Assembly: GCA_040222235.1 (NCBI GenBank)
Contig: JAVKDO010000114.1
Location: forward strand, 134,185 to 198,184
Reading direction: 5' to 3'
Origin: UBA6059 sp040222235
GTDB lineage: Bacteria; Bacteroidota; Bacteroidia; Cytophagales; Cyclobacteriaceae
DNA: 64,000 bases
Position numbers and translations under genes: made by a program. A model generated the notes under the pieces. The model made no database searches. It saw nothing but the letters and a program-made list of their open reading frames with translations, and was not told the origin of the DNA. Every line of letters starts with the position of its first letter. Position 1 is the first letter of the stretch. Of this stretch, positions 1 through 7,898 are shown one piece after another.

Positions 1-2224
1 AGGATACATAGAGCATCCCTAGGACACTTGTGCTATCGATGACCTTAGAGGCTGTCAGTTCCACTTGATTTCCCAGGAAGTATTTATCATCTATCGCCAA
101 TGAGTCAAACTGGCTATAAAATGAAAGAATGGCGGTGTGACCATGTTGGAAGCTCCCCTCTACGCTGATATTTTTTGATAGTTTAACGTTGGGTTGAAAA
201 AGCCCAATCAAAGGATTGGCATCTTTCAAAGCTAGGTTGATGTCCATATCATACTCAAGTGGATCTTCAAAATCACGGGCTTGATAATACTCTGCGAGCT
301 CCTCACTATTATTATTGATGTTAAGGAGGTATTCTTGATAGAGCCTTCGGAAGTCCCTATAGACATTTGTGAATAGATAGTCTCCTTTGATCGACAGGTC
401 AAGCAAATCTGAGGTCAGACTTAATAACCTTCCGCTGGTTTGCTTTTGTGAGCTGATGACAAGAGTGTCAACATGAGCAAGGTTTTCATTCAATCCAATA
501 TCAAGGGATGTGACTTTGAGTTCACCTTGCAGGCTATCAATTTGGAAGCTGGATATATTGACATCTATTAGCCCTTTAACTGCAAAGTCCTGCTTCGTAA
601 TATTGAGGGGTAGTAACCGTGCACTATCAATTTCGATTTGACCATTGATGGTCTGCTTGTCATCGCGAAAATCCACCAATCCTTGTCCCTTGACCTTTAG
701 GAGAGGGTCATTTACTTCAAAATTCCCCTGAAAGAACTGATCAGCAAATCTCCCATCAGTAGATATGTTATTGTATTCATAGTCGTTTACTTCGACTTTT
801 GACACATTCGATTCGAGTGTGAAATTGGCGGTAGGTAGTGTGATTCCCCGGCCGTTGATCCGACCGTTGAGACTTATTCTCCTTACTGTGTTCTGATCGT
901 TGAGTATGCTCTGAAGATCAAAGTTTTCCAATGACAACCGTCCGCTATAGCTGGTAAATTTAACGTCTTGAGGCACCTTGATATTGATATCTGAAACCAC
1001 TCGACTTCTACTATTGTAGAATTGGCCATTGGCGACAAAGTCATTGACAAAACCCAGAAATTGCCCCTGGACATTGAGTGTGCCGATGTTGACTACATTA
1101 GAATATAAGCTGCCAAGGTACTGCCGAAGATCTTGCGGCCTTAGCCTGCCAGATTGCACATTGAGATCAATAAAAGTCTCCTCTATTCTGGGTAGCCCAG
1201 CCATGTAGAGCGATCCTTTCAGTCGACTTGTTCTTCCTACCGCAATGGATAGGTCTTCACCTCTGAGTCTACCTACTTTCCCGCTAAAATACCCTGACAC
1301 ATTGTACACATCGTCCAGCTTTGCAAAGGCTGTAGCAAAGGCTCTTACATCTTGAGAGCCAATGGACGAGTTTGTTAAGTGAAGGTCAAAATCTACACTA
1401 TCAATAAAGTAGCTCAAGTTGGACGGGCTACTATACCTCAGCACCAATGAGTCGGTAATATGACTATGATCGGTACGGAGATCCAATTCTGCCAACTGGA
1501 GCGACTTAGAATTGAAGTTCAATTGAGTGGATAGTCGGTTGATATCAAAGTAGCCAGATGGCTCTGAAGCTACTAGTCTGTCAACACTCAGTAAAAGGGA
1601 ATCGCTTCGTATCTGAAAGTCAGAAAAATCAGCGTTGATACTGTCGAACTTAAAATGCATGTAGTCAAATCGGTCAGCGATAGAATCCTTACGCCGATCA
1701 TTTAGAGAAAAGAGTCCATGATCAAGTTTGACTTTACCGACCTCTAAGACAACCGCCTTTTTCTTCTTTTGCTTATCGCCAGATAGTCCTCTCAGTCTGA
1801 TAATAAACTCTGTAATGTTGATATAGCTGCTGTCGTTGTGTTTAATCAATCTCACCTCTGGGTGCGACACGCGCACCGCGTCAAAGTAGTATCCATCATC
1901 TTGAAAAGGCAAACCCAAGACGTTGACATCTATGAACATCTCGGGAATGGCAACCATCAAGCTGTCATAGCTATCATAAATCTCCAAACCATCGACCCGC
2001 ACCTCGTCAAACCAGCTAATAGATATGCTTTCTAGTTCTAAACGATTATCCACTTTAGATGAAAGCCACTCAAAGGTCTTTTGGGTGATGAATGTTTGGA
2101 AAACTGGAAGTTGAGCTAACAGCAAAGCAATCAGTAGGACGCTGACCAAGGATATGGCAAACCAAAAGACTATGCCGCCGGAGCGATTTTTGGTAACTTG
2201 CGACGAATTTTGATCCTTTTCCAA
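1..2224 (-). CDS. TamB-like translocation/assembly module protein (partial, C-terminal end outside window)
   Basis: Minus-strand reading is open from the window edge to about 2224, roughly 740 residues, with no stop seen in my translation. A single N-terminal membrane helix (about residues 18-38, starting FWFAISLVSVLLIALLL) is followed by long beta-rich sequence of the AsmA/TamB kind (VFQTFITQKTFEWLSSKV, then many repeats of the type 'IDSLxLxxN'). TamB-family proteins span the periplasm and work in outer-membrane protein or lipid transport. No in-frame ATG exists before the helix. The only plausible start is a TTG at 2224-2222, leaving 3 bases between it and the ATG of the divergent tsaD. The tamB/tsaD divergent pair is common in Bacteroidota as I recall. 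The carboxy-terminal DUF490 core lies outside the window, so the family call rests on the N-terminal half. Confidence 0.75.
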   Translation of the reverse strand, partial: MEKDQNSSQVTKNRSGGIVFWFAISLVSVLLIALLLAQLPVFQTFITQKTFEWLSSKVDNRLELESISISWFDEVRVDGLEIYDSYDSLMVAIPEMFIDVNVLGLPFQDDGYYFDAVRVSHPEVRLIKHNDSSYINITEFIIRLRGLSGDKQKKKKAVVLEVGKVKLDHGLFSLNDRRKDSIADRFDYMHFKFDSINADFSDFQIRSDSLLLSVDRLVASEPSGYFDINRLSTQLNFNSKSLQLAELDLRTDHSHITDSLVLRYSSPSNLSYFIDSVDFDLHLTNSSIGSQDVRAFATAFAKLDDVYNVSGYFSGKVGRLRGEDLSIAVGRTSRLKGSLYMAGLPRIEETFIDLNVQSGRLRPQDLRQYLGSLYSNVVNIGTLNVQGQFLGFVNDFVANGQFYNSRSRVVSDINIKVPQDVKFTSYSGRLSLENFDLQSILNDQNTVRRISLNGRINGRGITLPTANFTLESNVSKVEVNDYEYNNISTDGRFADQFFQGNFEVNDPLLKVKGQGLVDFRDDKQTINGQIEIDSARLLPLNITKQDFAVKGLIDVNISSFQIDSLQGELKVTSLDIGLNENLAHVDTLVISSQKQTSGRLLSLTSDLLDLSIKGDYLFTNVYRDFRRLYQEYLLNINNNSEELAEYYQARDFEDPLEYDMDINLALKDANPLIGLFQPNVKLSKNISVEGSFQHGHTAILSFYSQFDSLAIDDKYFLGNQVELTASKVIDSTSVLGMLYVS

Positions 2225-2227
2225 AGA

Positions 2228-3232
2228 ATGAGTGAGATAATTCTGGCTATTGAATCATCATGTGATGAGACCGCAGCAGCGATACTTAAAAACGGCACCA
2301 TTCTTTCCAATATTATCGCGACTCAGTCGATACACGAAAAATATGGAGGAGTGGTCCCCGAACTAGCTTCTCGCGCTCATCAGCAAAACATTATTCCGGT
2401 AGTGGAAGAAGCTCTTTCTGAAGCAAAAATAGCTAAAAATGAAATCAATGCGGTAGCGTATACCAAGGGGCCTGGCCTGCTAGGGGCACTACTTGTTGGT
2501 GCTCAATTTGCCAAATCATTGGCCTATGCCTTGGAGGTACCGCTCATTGGTGTGCATCACATGCATGCCCATATATTGGCTCATTTCATAGAGGAGCCAA
2601 AGCCAAATTTTCCATTTCTATGCTTAACAGTGAGTGGCGGCCATACGCAGATAGTTTTGGTCAAGGACTATCTGGATATGGAGGTAATAGGACAGACTAA
2701 AGACGATGCAGTAGGGGAGGCATTTGACAAAAGCGCAAAGATGCTGGGCCTGCCTTATCCAGGAGGTCCGCTGATCGATAAGCTAGCGCAAAAAGGCGAC
2801 CCAAGGGCTTATGAGTTCTCAAAGACCAATATGCCTGACTATGACTATTCATTCAGTGGCATCAAGACGAGCATCCTGTATTTTTTGAGAGGTCGCGAAA
2901 AGTCAGAACCTGGTTTTGCAGAAATTCATAAGGAGGATATTGCGGCGAGCATACAAAGGGCCTTGGTAGAGATGCTAATGATCAAGCTGAGGAAGGCCGC
3001 CAAAGAACTGAAAATCAACAATGTTGCTATTGCCGGTGGGGTTTCCGCAAACAGCGGCTTGCGATCCGCACTACTGTCAGAATCAGATAAAAGGAATTGG
3101 AATGTATTTATTCCTGCATTTGAATACTGTACAGATAATGCTGCCATGATTGCGATAGCGGCGAAATATAAATATGAGGCGGGTATGTTCGAGGCGCTTG
3201 ATGATTCACCAAACCCGCGATTGCCTTTTTAA
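2228..3232 (+). CDS. tsaD: tRNA N6-adenosine threonylcarbamoyltransferase TsaD
   Basis: TsaD (Kae1/Gcp family) transfers the threonylcarbamoyl group to A37 of ANN-decoding tRNAs, with TsaB and TsaE. The protein is 334 residues, normal for the family. Visible signatures are ESSCDETAA near the N-terminus, GVVPELASRAH, the metal-binding HHMHAHILAH around residue 110, VSGGHTQ, GGPLIDKLA, FSGIKTS, AGGVSANSGLR and CTDNAAMIA near the end. An upstream in-frame ATG at 2198 would add MRRILILFQR, which the family lacks, so I place the start at 2228. It is transcribed away from tamB and is followed after 44 bases by smpB. It is an essential, cytoplasmic housekeeping gene and nothing about it is odd. Confidence 0.96.
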   Translation: MSEIILAIESSCDETAAAILKNGTILSNIIATQSIHEKYGGVVPELASRAHQQNIIPVVEEALSEAKIAKNEINAVAYTKGPGLLGALLVGAQFAKSLAYALEVPLIGVHHMHAHILAHFIEEPKPNFPFLCLTVSGGHTQIVLVKDYLDMEVIGQTKDDAVGEAFDKSAKMLGLPYPGGPLIDKLAQKGDPRAYEFSKTNMPDYDYSFSGIKTSILYFLRGREKSEPGFAEIHKEDIAASIQRALVEMLMIKLRKAAKELKINNVAIAGGVSANSGLRSALLSESDKRNWNVFIPAFEYCTDNAAMIAIAAKYKYEAGMFEALDDSPNPRLPF

Positions 3233-3276
3233 TTCTAATTATTCCAGATATTTTAGTCCTTCTTTGAGTAGGTGCT

Positions 3277-3744
3277 ATGTCCAATACTAAGTCTAGATTT
3301 CAGAAAATTGTCAACATCAAGAATCGTAAGGCCTCTTACGAATTCGAGTTTATAGACACGTATAAAGCAGGAATAATGCTCAAGGGTACAGAAATCAAGT
3401 CGCTGCGGGAGGGTAAAGTCAGTCTTCAAGAAGCATACGCGTATTTTAGAAAAGAGGAGTTATACCTCAAAAGCATGAGCATCGCTGAGTATACGCAAGG
3501 GACTTATGCTAATCATGACCCTGTCCGTGAAAGGAAATTGCTACTCAACAAAAGGGAGTTGCAAAAGCTCAAGACTAACTCTAATGATAAGGGGTTGACG
3601 ATTATTCCTACCAGAATATACATCAATGATCGGGGGCTAGCGAAAGTCGAAATAGCTCTGGCCAAGGGTAAAAAGCTGCATGACAAGCGTGATAGCATAA
3701 AAGAAAAGGACGTGAAACGAGAGCTGTCAAGACTTAAGTACTAA
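3277..3744 (+). CDS. smpB: SsrA-binding protein SmpB
   Basis: SmpB binds tmRNA and delivers it to stalled ribosomes in trans-translation. At 155 residues it has the usual length. The conserved core is clear: NRKASYEFEFIDTYKAGI, LKGTEIKSLREGKVSLQEAY, then RERKLLLNKREL and a basic, lysine-rich tail (KGKKLHDKRDSIKEKD) that normally folds in the decoding centre. It lies 44 bases after tsaD and only one base before the next gene, so it is probably co-transcribed with both. The tmRNA gene ssrA is not seen in this window. Confidence 0.97.
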   Translation: MSNTKSRFQKIVNIKNRKASYEFEFIDTYKAGIMLKGTEIKSLREGKVSLQEAYAYFRKEELYLKSMSIAEYTQGTYANHDPVRERKLLLNKRELQKLKTNSNDKGLTIIPTRIYINDRGLAKVEIALAKGKKLHDKRDSIKEKDVKRELSRLKY

Positions 3745-3745
3745 G

Positions 3746-4507
3746 ATGATCGAAGTAGGGAATAAAGGAATATGTCGGTTGAGTCTGGTGGCGATGCGCA
3801 AGAAGCCCGTTGACGATGCGGAAATGGTTTCACAGCTGCTTTTCGGGGAACATTACACGACCATTGAGGTATCAGAGAATAGTCAATGGATACAAATAGA
3901 ACAGCACTTCGATGGACAACTTGGATGGATTAGAGCTGATCAGCATTTTCCGATAGCTGATGAGTATTTTAATAAGATCAATGAGTCAGACTACAAGGTC
4001 TGCCTGGATGTCGTCTCTAATATCCTGTTTAGAAAGAATAATATTGCCATACTCTTGGGCTCGGTACTGCCTATCGCAACCAATGAGCTTTTTAAGATGG
4101 AGGAGCAGCTGGCTTTCAACGGGGATGCCAAAAGTCTTGCACAGAAGCGGGATGCGGAGTTTTTGGAAAGCATCCTCAAGCGGTTTATCTCGAGCCCATT
4201 GCTATGGGGTGGTAAGTCGCCCTTTGGGATAGATATTGCCGGACTCATCCAACAATCATTCAAAACAGCAGGTTACAAATTGAAACGCTCGCTGAGCGAG
4301 CAAGCGAAGCAGGGCCAACTAGTTGCCGGTATTGACGAAATTCAAATGGGTGATGTGGTATTTTATGGTAAAGAAAAGCCAGAGAACGCACATATTATCA
4401 TTGGTGAGGCTGAGGTGGTTGGTATACGAGGGTTCGTTTATCGTGAGGAAGTGGTGCTCAGCGAGTTAAAAAATATAAATTGTATACGCAGATATATTAA
4501 GACATGA
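3746..4507 (+). CDS. SH3 plus NlpC/P60-fold protein, predicted catalytically inactive
   Basis: The 253-residue product has an N-terminal bacterial SH3-like region (about 1-75, VAMRKKPVDDAEMVSQLLFGE) and a C-terminal NlpC/P60 region. Active relatives are cell-wall endopeptidases with the motif LWGGKSPFGIDCSG; here the same stretch reads LWGGKSPFGIDIAG, with the nucleophile cysteine replaced by isoleucine (codon ATT at 4235-4237, residue 164). The histidine of the second motif remains (NAHIIIGE), but the later IHAS-type histidine is replaced (VVGIRG). There is no signal peptide. It sits 1 base after smpB and overlaps the HNH gene by ATGA. I infer a binding or regulatory role rather than hydrolysis. 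The fold call is firm; the inactivity is inferred from the missing residues. Confidence 0.8.
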   Translation: MIEVGNKGICRLSLVAMRKKPVDDAEMVSQLLFGEHYTTIEVSENSQWIQIEQHFDGQLGWIRADQHFPIADEYFNKINESDYKVCLDVVSNILFRKNNIAILLGSVLPIATNELFKMEEQLAFNGDAKSLAQKRDAEFLESILKRFISSPLLWGGKSPFGIDIAGLIQQSFKTAGYKLKRSLSEQAKQGQLVAGIDEIQMGDVVFYGKEKPENAHIIIGEAEVVGIRGFVYREEVVLSELKNINCIRRYIKT

Positions 4508-5025
4508 CCAACAGGGTGCTGGTATTGAATCAAGATTATAGTCCAATGACAGTTTGTTCTGTCGAGAGGGCTTTCTTGCTGATATACCTCAAAAAGGCAG
4601 AACTGTTGAACGCTGTAGAAAGCAAGGAGCTAAGATCGGTCAATGCTACCTTCCCGTTTCCCTCAGTAATCAAGATCAATCGGTACGTGAACATGCCCTA
4701 TATGGGAGTGGTACTTACTCGTCAAAATATATTTAGACGTGACTGTCACGAATGTCAATACTGTGGCACGCACAAAAACTTGACGCTGGATCATTTAATA
4801 CCTCGGTCCAAAGGAGGTAAATCAACTTGGAGCAACCTGGTAACCGCTTGCAGAAGGTGCAATGCGCGAAAGGGTGATTATTTGATTGACCAGATCGACA
4901 TGCAACCGAAGGCTATGCCTCATAAGCCTTCCTATGTCATGTTTTTGATGGATAGCTCTGGACAACTTCAGGAAGAATGGAAGGCCTATCTAAAGCCTCA
5001 CCTGAAGACTAGAATTGTAGCGTAA
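4504..5025 (+). CDS. HNH endonuclease family protein
   Basis: A 173-residue protein with a complete HNH/zinc-finger module in its centre: CQYCGTHKNLTLDHLIPRSKGG followed by NLVTACRRCNARKG. This gives two CxxC zinc pairs and the DH, N and H/K residues of the beta-beta-alpha-metal site. The N-terminal 80 residues (VLNQDYSPMTVCSVERAFLL) match a family of stand-alone bacterial HNH proteins widespread in Bacteroidota and Cyanobacteria, whose substrate is not known to me. The start overlaps the stop of the preceding gene (ATGA), implying translational coupling in the tsaD-smpB run. The 3' end overlaps the converging histidine-kinase gene by 17 bases. Confidence 0.88.
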   Translation: MTNRVLVLNQDYSPMTVCSVERAFLLIYLKKAELLNAVESKELRSVNATFPFPSVIKINRYVNMPYMGVVLTRQNIFRRDCHECQYCGTHKNLTLDHLIPRSKGGKSTWSNLVTACRRCNARKGDYLIDQIDMQPKAMPHKPSYVMFLMDSSGQLQEEWKAYLKPHLKTRIVA

Positions 5026-6355
5026 AAACAGTCTGCTTTTCTGGCACTGATTCCACCAATAGATTACCAAAATGCTTCTGCATGATTTGTCTGCTAAGGC
5101 TAAGTCCAATGCCAGAACCAGTGGGCTTGGTCGAATAAAATGGAATGAATACCTGCTCAATGGCCTCAGGAATAATTCCTGGCCCATTGTCTGTCACGGT
5201 AATCAGACATCTTCCGGCGGCATTTTCTTTAGCGAGAACGCTGACACTGGCATCCTTCGTCTCGCTGGAGGCTTCAACTGCATTCTTCACCAGGTTGATC
5301 ACGACCATCTCGATCATGGATTGATCTGCCTTGATTTCAAGATTATCAGTCGCTCCGGAGAAAGTCAACCGAACATTTTTTTGACTTGCCTCAGGTGCGA
5401 AGAGCTTCTCAATATTGAAAAAGATGTCTTTGACTTTGACCACACTAAACTCTGGGGTAGGTATCTGCGTGAAGCTCCTATAGGCACTGACGAAGTTTTT
5501 GAGTGCATGACTTCTGTTTTGGATGGCCTGTAGGGCCTCCCGCATATCCGTCATTAGCTCCTTGTCTAATGGCTCGTCGGGTGAATGGTCTTTAAGTTCT
5601 TCTTCGAATATTTGATTGAGTGTCTCAATAAGGCTGGAAATCGGCGTAACGCTATTCATGATTTCATGGCGAAGTACTCGGGTTAGGTTCTGCCATGCTT
5701 CGAGTTCTTTTTGCTGTAGCTCGGACTGAATGTTTTGGATAGAAACCAGCCGCAGTAACTTATTCTGTAGCTTGATTTCACTGACATAAATGGAGAGGTA
5801 TCTATTTTCATCCATTCGGTAGAGGAAGTTGGTGCCTGCCTCTAATTCATCGATCACCTTGGCTGCCTCAGGCGTATAGTTGGTCATTTCAGGTATGGAC
5901 TTGATCGTAGGTATCCCGAGTATCGAGCAACACTTAGAGTTGATAAACAGTACTTCCCGATTTGTATCATACGCCATCAGACCAACATTGGCATACTTCA
6001 CTAAAGTGTCGAGTAATTGGAGGTTTTCTTCCTTCGACTTCCGAGTCTCTCTGAATTGATCTAGGATTCCTTTAAGCGAGTCATTAAGCATTTGAAAAGA
6101 CTGGCCCAGCCGATTGTCAATTTCAAACCCCGGAGAGAAGTCGTCATACTGGATGGACTCGATGAAGCGGGCTAGCTTGCGGTTGGTGGTCTCCACAAAG
6201 TGAATGAGGCTAGAGATTTGATAAACCAAGACTGCCATGATAATGAACGCACTCACGTACTTCGCATACCATATTAGTAGGATCACCAAGATCACGGATA
6301 GGCTTATCAGCAATACCCGAATGATGACGCTCGCCCTGAAGCTTTTAAATACCAT
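5009..6355 (-). CDS. NtrY-like membrane sensor histidine kinase
   Basis: A 448-residue kinase. Two hydrophobic segments (about residues 10-60) anchor it in the inner membrane with almost no periplasmic loop. A PAS-like region follows at about 105-215 (LLDTLVKYANVGLMAYDTNREVLFIN), then the HisKA box with LRHEIMNSVTPI carrying the phospho-accepting His, and a C-terminal HATPase domain with the N box (VINLVKNAVEAS), DNGPGI and GSGIGLSLSRQIM. The layout matches NtrY/AtoS-type kinases paired with sigma-54 activators. Its start overlaps the end of the response-regulator gene by 11 bases, so the two are coupled. The signal sensed cannot be read from the sequence. Confidence 0.92.
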   Translation of the reverse strand: MVFKSFRASVIIRVLLISLSVILVILLIWYAKYVSAFIIMAVLVYQISSLIHFVETTNRKLARFIESIQYDDFSPGFEIDNRLGQSFQMLNDSLKGILDQFRETRKSKEENLQLLDTLVKYANVGLMAYDTNREVLFINSKCCSILGIPTIKSIPEMTNYTPEAAKVIDELEAGTNFLYRMDENRYLSIYVSEIKLQNKLLRLVSIQNIQSELQQKELEAWQNLTRVLRHEIMNSVTPISSLIETLNQIFEEELKDHSPDEPLDKELMTDMREALQAIQNRSHALKNFVSAYRSFTQIPTPEFSVVKVKDIFFNIEKLFAPEASQKNVRLTFSGATDNLEIKADQSMIEMVVINLVKNAVEASSETKDASVSVLAKENAAGRCLITVTDNGPGIIPEAIEQVFIPFYSTKPTGSGIGLSLSRQIMQKHFGNLLVESVPEKQTVFTLQF

Positions 6356-7724
6356 ATTTTTCCATTCGGCGATAGAGCGATGAGCGTGTTAAGCCAAGTT
6401 CACTAGCGGCTTTGGTGATGTTGCCATTGTACTTCTGTATGGCTTTTCGGATCAGGATTCTCTCCATCTCCTCAATATTAAAGGCCTCCATATTGAGGTG
6501 AGATTCCTTATCACGCTGACTATCGTTGAAGAAATCATCAATGTCCAAGACCTGATTTCTCGACATGATGACGGCTCGTTCCATGGCATGCTGCAGCTCG
6601 CGGATGTTGCCGGGCCAGGTATACTTCTGCATGCGTTTGATCAATGCATTGCTGAGAGAGCGGATAGGCTTGTTGTACTTATCAGCAAACTGTCTGAGAA
6701 AGTGCTCCGCAAGTAGTGGTATATCATCAAGCCTCTCTCTGAGTGATGGTAGCTGTATCTCAATAGTATTGATGCGATAGAGTAAATCCTGTCTGAACTC
6801 CCCCTTGTCTACCATATCATAGAGTGGCTTATTCGTAGCGCAAATCAACCTCACATCAATATCCACATGCTTGGATGACCCTACACGGAATATTTGCTTG
6901 TTCTGTATAGCGGTGAGTATTTTGGCCTGGCCCTGAGTGGATAGGTTGCCAATTTCATCAAGAAAAAGTGTGCCTCTGCTCGCTACCTCAAACCTACCTG
7001 TGCGATCCTCTTTGGCGTCCGTGAAAGCCCCTCGCTTATGACCGAATAGCTCGGATTCAAAAAGTGACTCTGTAATCGCCCCAAGGTCCACGCCAATGAA
7101 GGCTTCTGAAGCTCTTAACGAATGACGATGCAGCGCTCTCGCGACTAATTCCTTACCTGTTCCATTTTCCCCAAGAATGAGCACATTGGCATCTGTCTTA
7201 GCGACCATCTCTATCGTATCAAAGACCTTCTGAATGGCTGCACTCGTACCAATGATCTCCTGAAACTTATGATCTATATCCTCCGAGATCTGCTTATTCT
7301 TCTCTCTTAGGCTCTCCGTTTCATTCCGAGACTCCCTTAGCCGCATGGCGGAATAAACAGTCGCTAGTAGCTTCTCATTTTCCCAAGGCTTCATTACAAA
7401 GTCTGAGGCACCTTCTTTGATTGCTCGTACGGCCAGCTCTACATCTCCATAGGCGGTGATAAGGACGACTACTGCTGAAGGGTCTATCTCAAGGATTTTG
7501 TCCAGCCAGAAAAAACCCTCCTGACCACTGCTCACATCCTTCGTAAAGTTCATATCGAGCAGGATCACGTCATAATGCTCATTCAGCAAAAGATTAGGAA
7601 GTGACTCTGGCGATTTTTCAGTGTCTACTTGCAGGAAATGACGCTTCAAGAATATCCGTGCTGCACTAAGGATATCTACATTATCATCCACTATTAGGAT
7701 TTTGCCCGCCTTGCCTTTGATCAT
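6345..7724 (-). CDS. NtrC-family sigma-54-dependent response regulator
   Basis: A 459-residue three-domain regulator. The receiver domain (1-125) has the acidic pair (IVDDN), the phospho-acceptor (ILLDMNF), T (LITAYGD) and K (VMKPWENE). The central AAA+ domain (about 150-380) has Walker A GENGTGKE, the sigma-54-contacting loop written GAFTDA, Walker B GTLFLDEIGN and the R-finger region. The C-terminus is a Fis-type helix-turn-helix (ITKAASELGLTRSSLYRRMEKY). It activates sigma-54 promoters after phosphorylation by the overlapping kinase. GAFTDA in place of the canonical GAFTGA is seen in other family members and need not abolish function. Its upstream region holds a perfect 20-base palindrome at 7779-7798. 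No sigma-54 promoter for targets could be assigned. Confidence 0.95.
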   Translation of the reverse strand: MIKGKAGKILIVDDNVDILSAARIFLKRHFLQVDTEKSPESLPNLLLNEHYDVILLDMNFTKDVSSGQEGFFWLDKILEIDPSAVVVLITAYGDVELAVRAIKEGASDFVMKPWENEKLLATVYSAMRLRESRNETESLREKNKQISEDIDHKFQEIIGTSAAIQKVFDTIEMVAKTDANVLILGENGTGKELVARALHRHSLRASEAFIGVDLGAITESLFESELFGHKRGAFTDAKEDRTGRFEVASRGTLFLDEIGNLSTQGQAKILTAIQNKQIFRVGSSKHVDIDVRLICATNKPLYDMVDKGEFRQDLLYRINTIEIQLPSLRERLDDIPLLAEHFLRQFADKYNKPIRSLSNALIKRMQKYTWPGNIRELQHAMERAVIMSRNQVLDIDDFFNDSQRDKESHLNMEAFNIEEMERILIRKAIQKYNGNITKAASELGLTRSSLYRRMEKYGI

Positions 7725-7778
7725 AGCTCAATGAATTAGATGGAAAAATTACTGATTAGCTCAAAGACGTACTAATTG

Positions 7779-7798
7779 ATTGACCGCTAGCGGTCAAT
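7779..7798. promoter_or_regulatory. 20-base perfect palindrome upstream of the NtrC-like gene
   Basis: The sequence ATTGACCGCTAGCGGTCAAT is its own reverse complement without a loop. It lies 55 bases upstream of the response-regulator start, in the 174-base gap after the permease gene. With no loop and no T tract it is a poor terminator. A binding site for a dimeric regulator fits better. Which protein binds it is unknown. Confidence 0.5.
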
Positions 7799-7898
7799 TT
7801 ATTTCATGGCAGTGGATGATGACGGTTAGCCTGTCAAATAGGGTTTTCTATAGTGCTAACTACACGAAAGCCGCATAATATGACTCTCCGCTCACCGA

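Noticed and set aside
5072..5533. 153-codon plus-strand frame inside the histidine-kinase gene
   Set aside because: Lies entirely opposite a well-supported kinase domain; a shadow frame.
7779..7798. Reading the 20-base palindrome as a terminator for the permease gene
   Set aside because: The stem has no loop and no following T tract; an operator is more consistent.
7725..7898. Search for a sigma-54 promoter near the NtrC-like operon
   Set aside because: No TGGCAC-N5-TTGCA-like pair was found on either strand in the gap.
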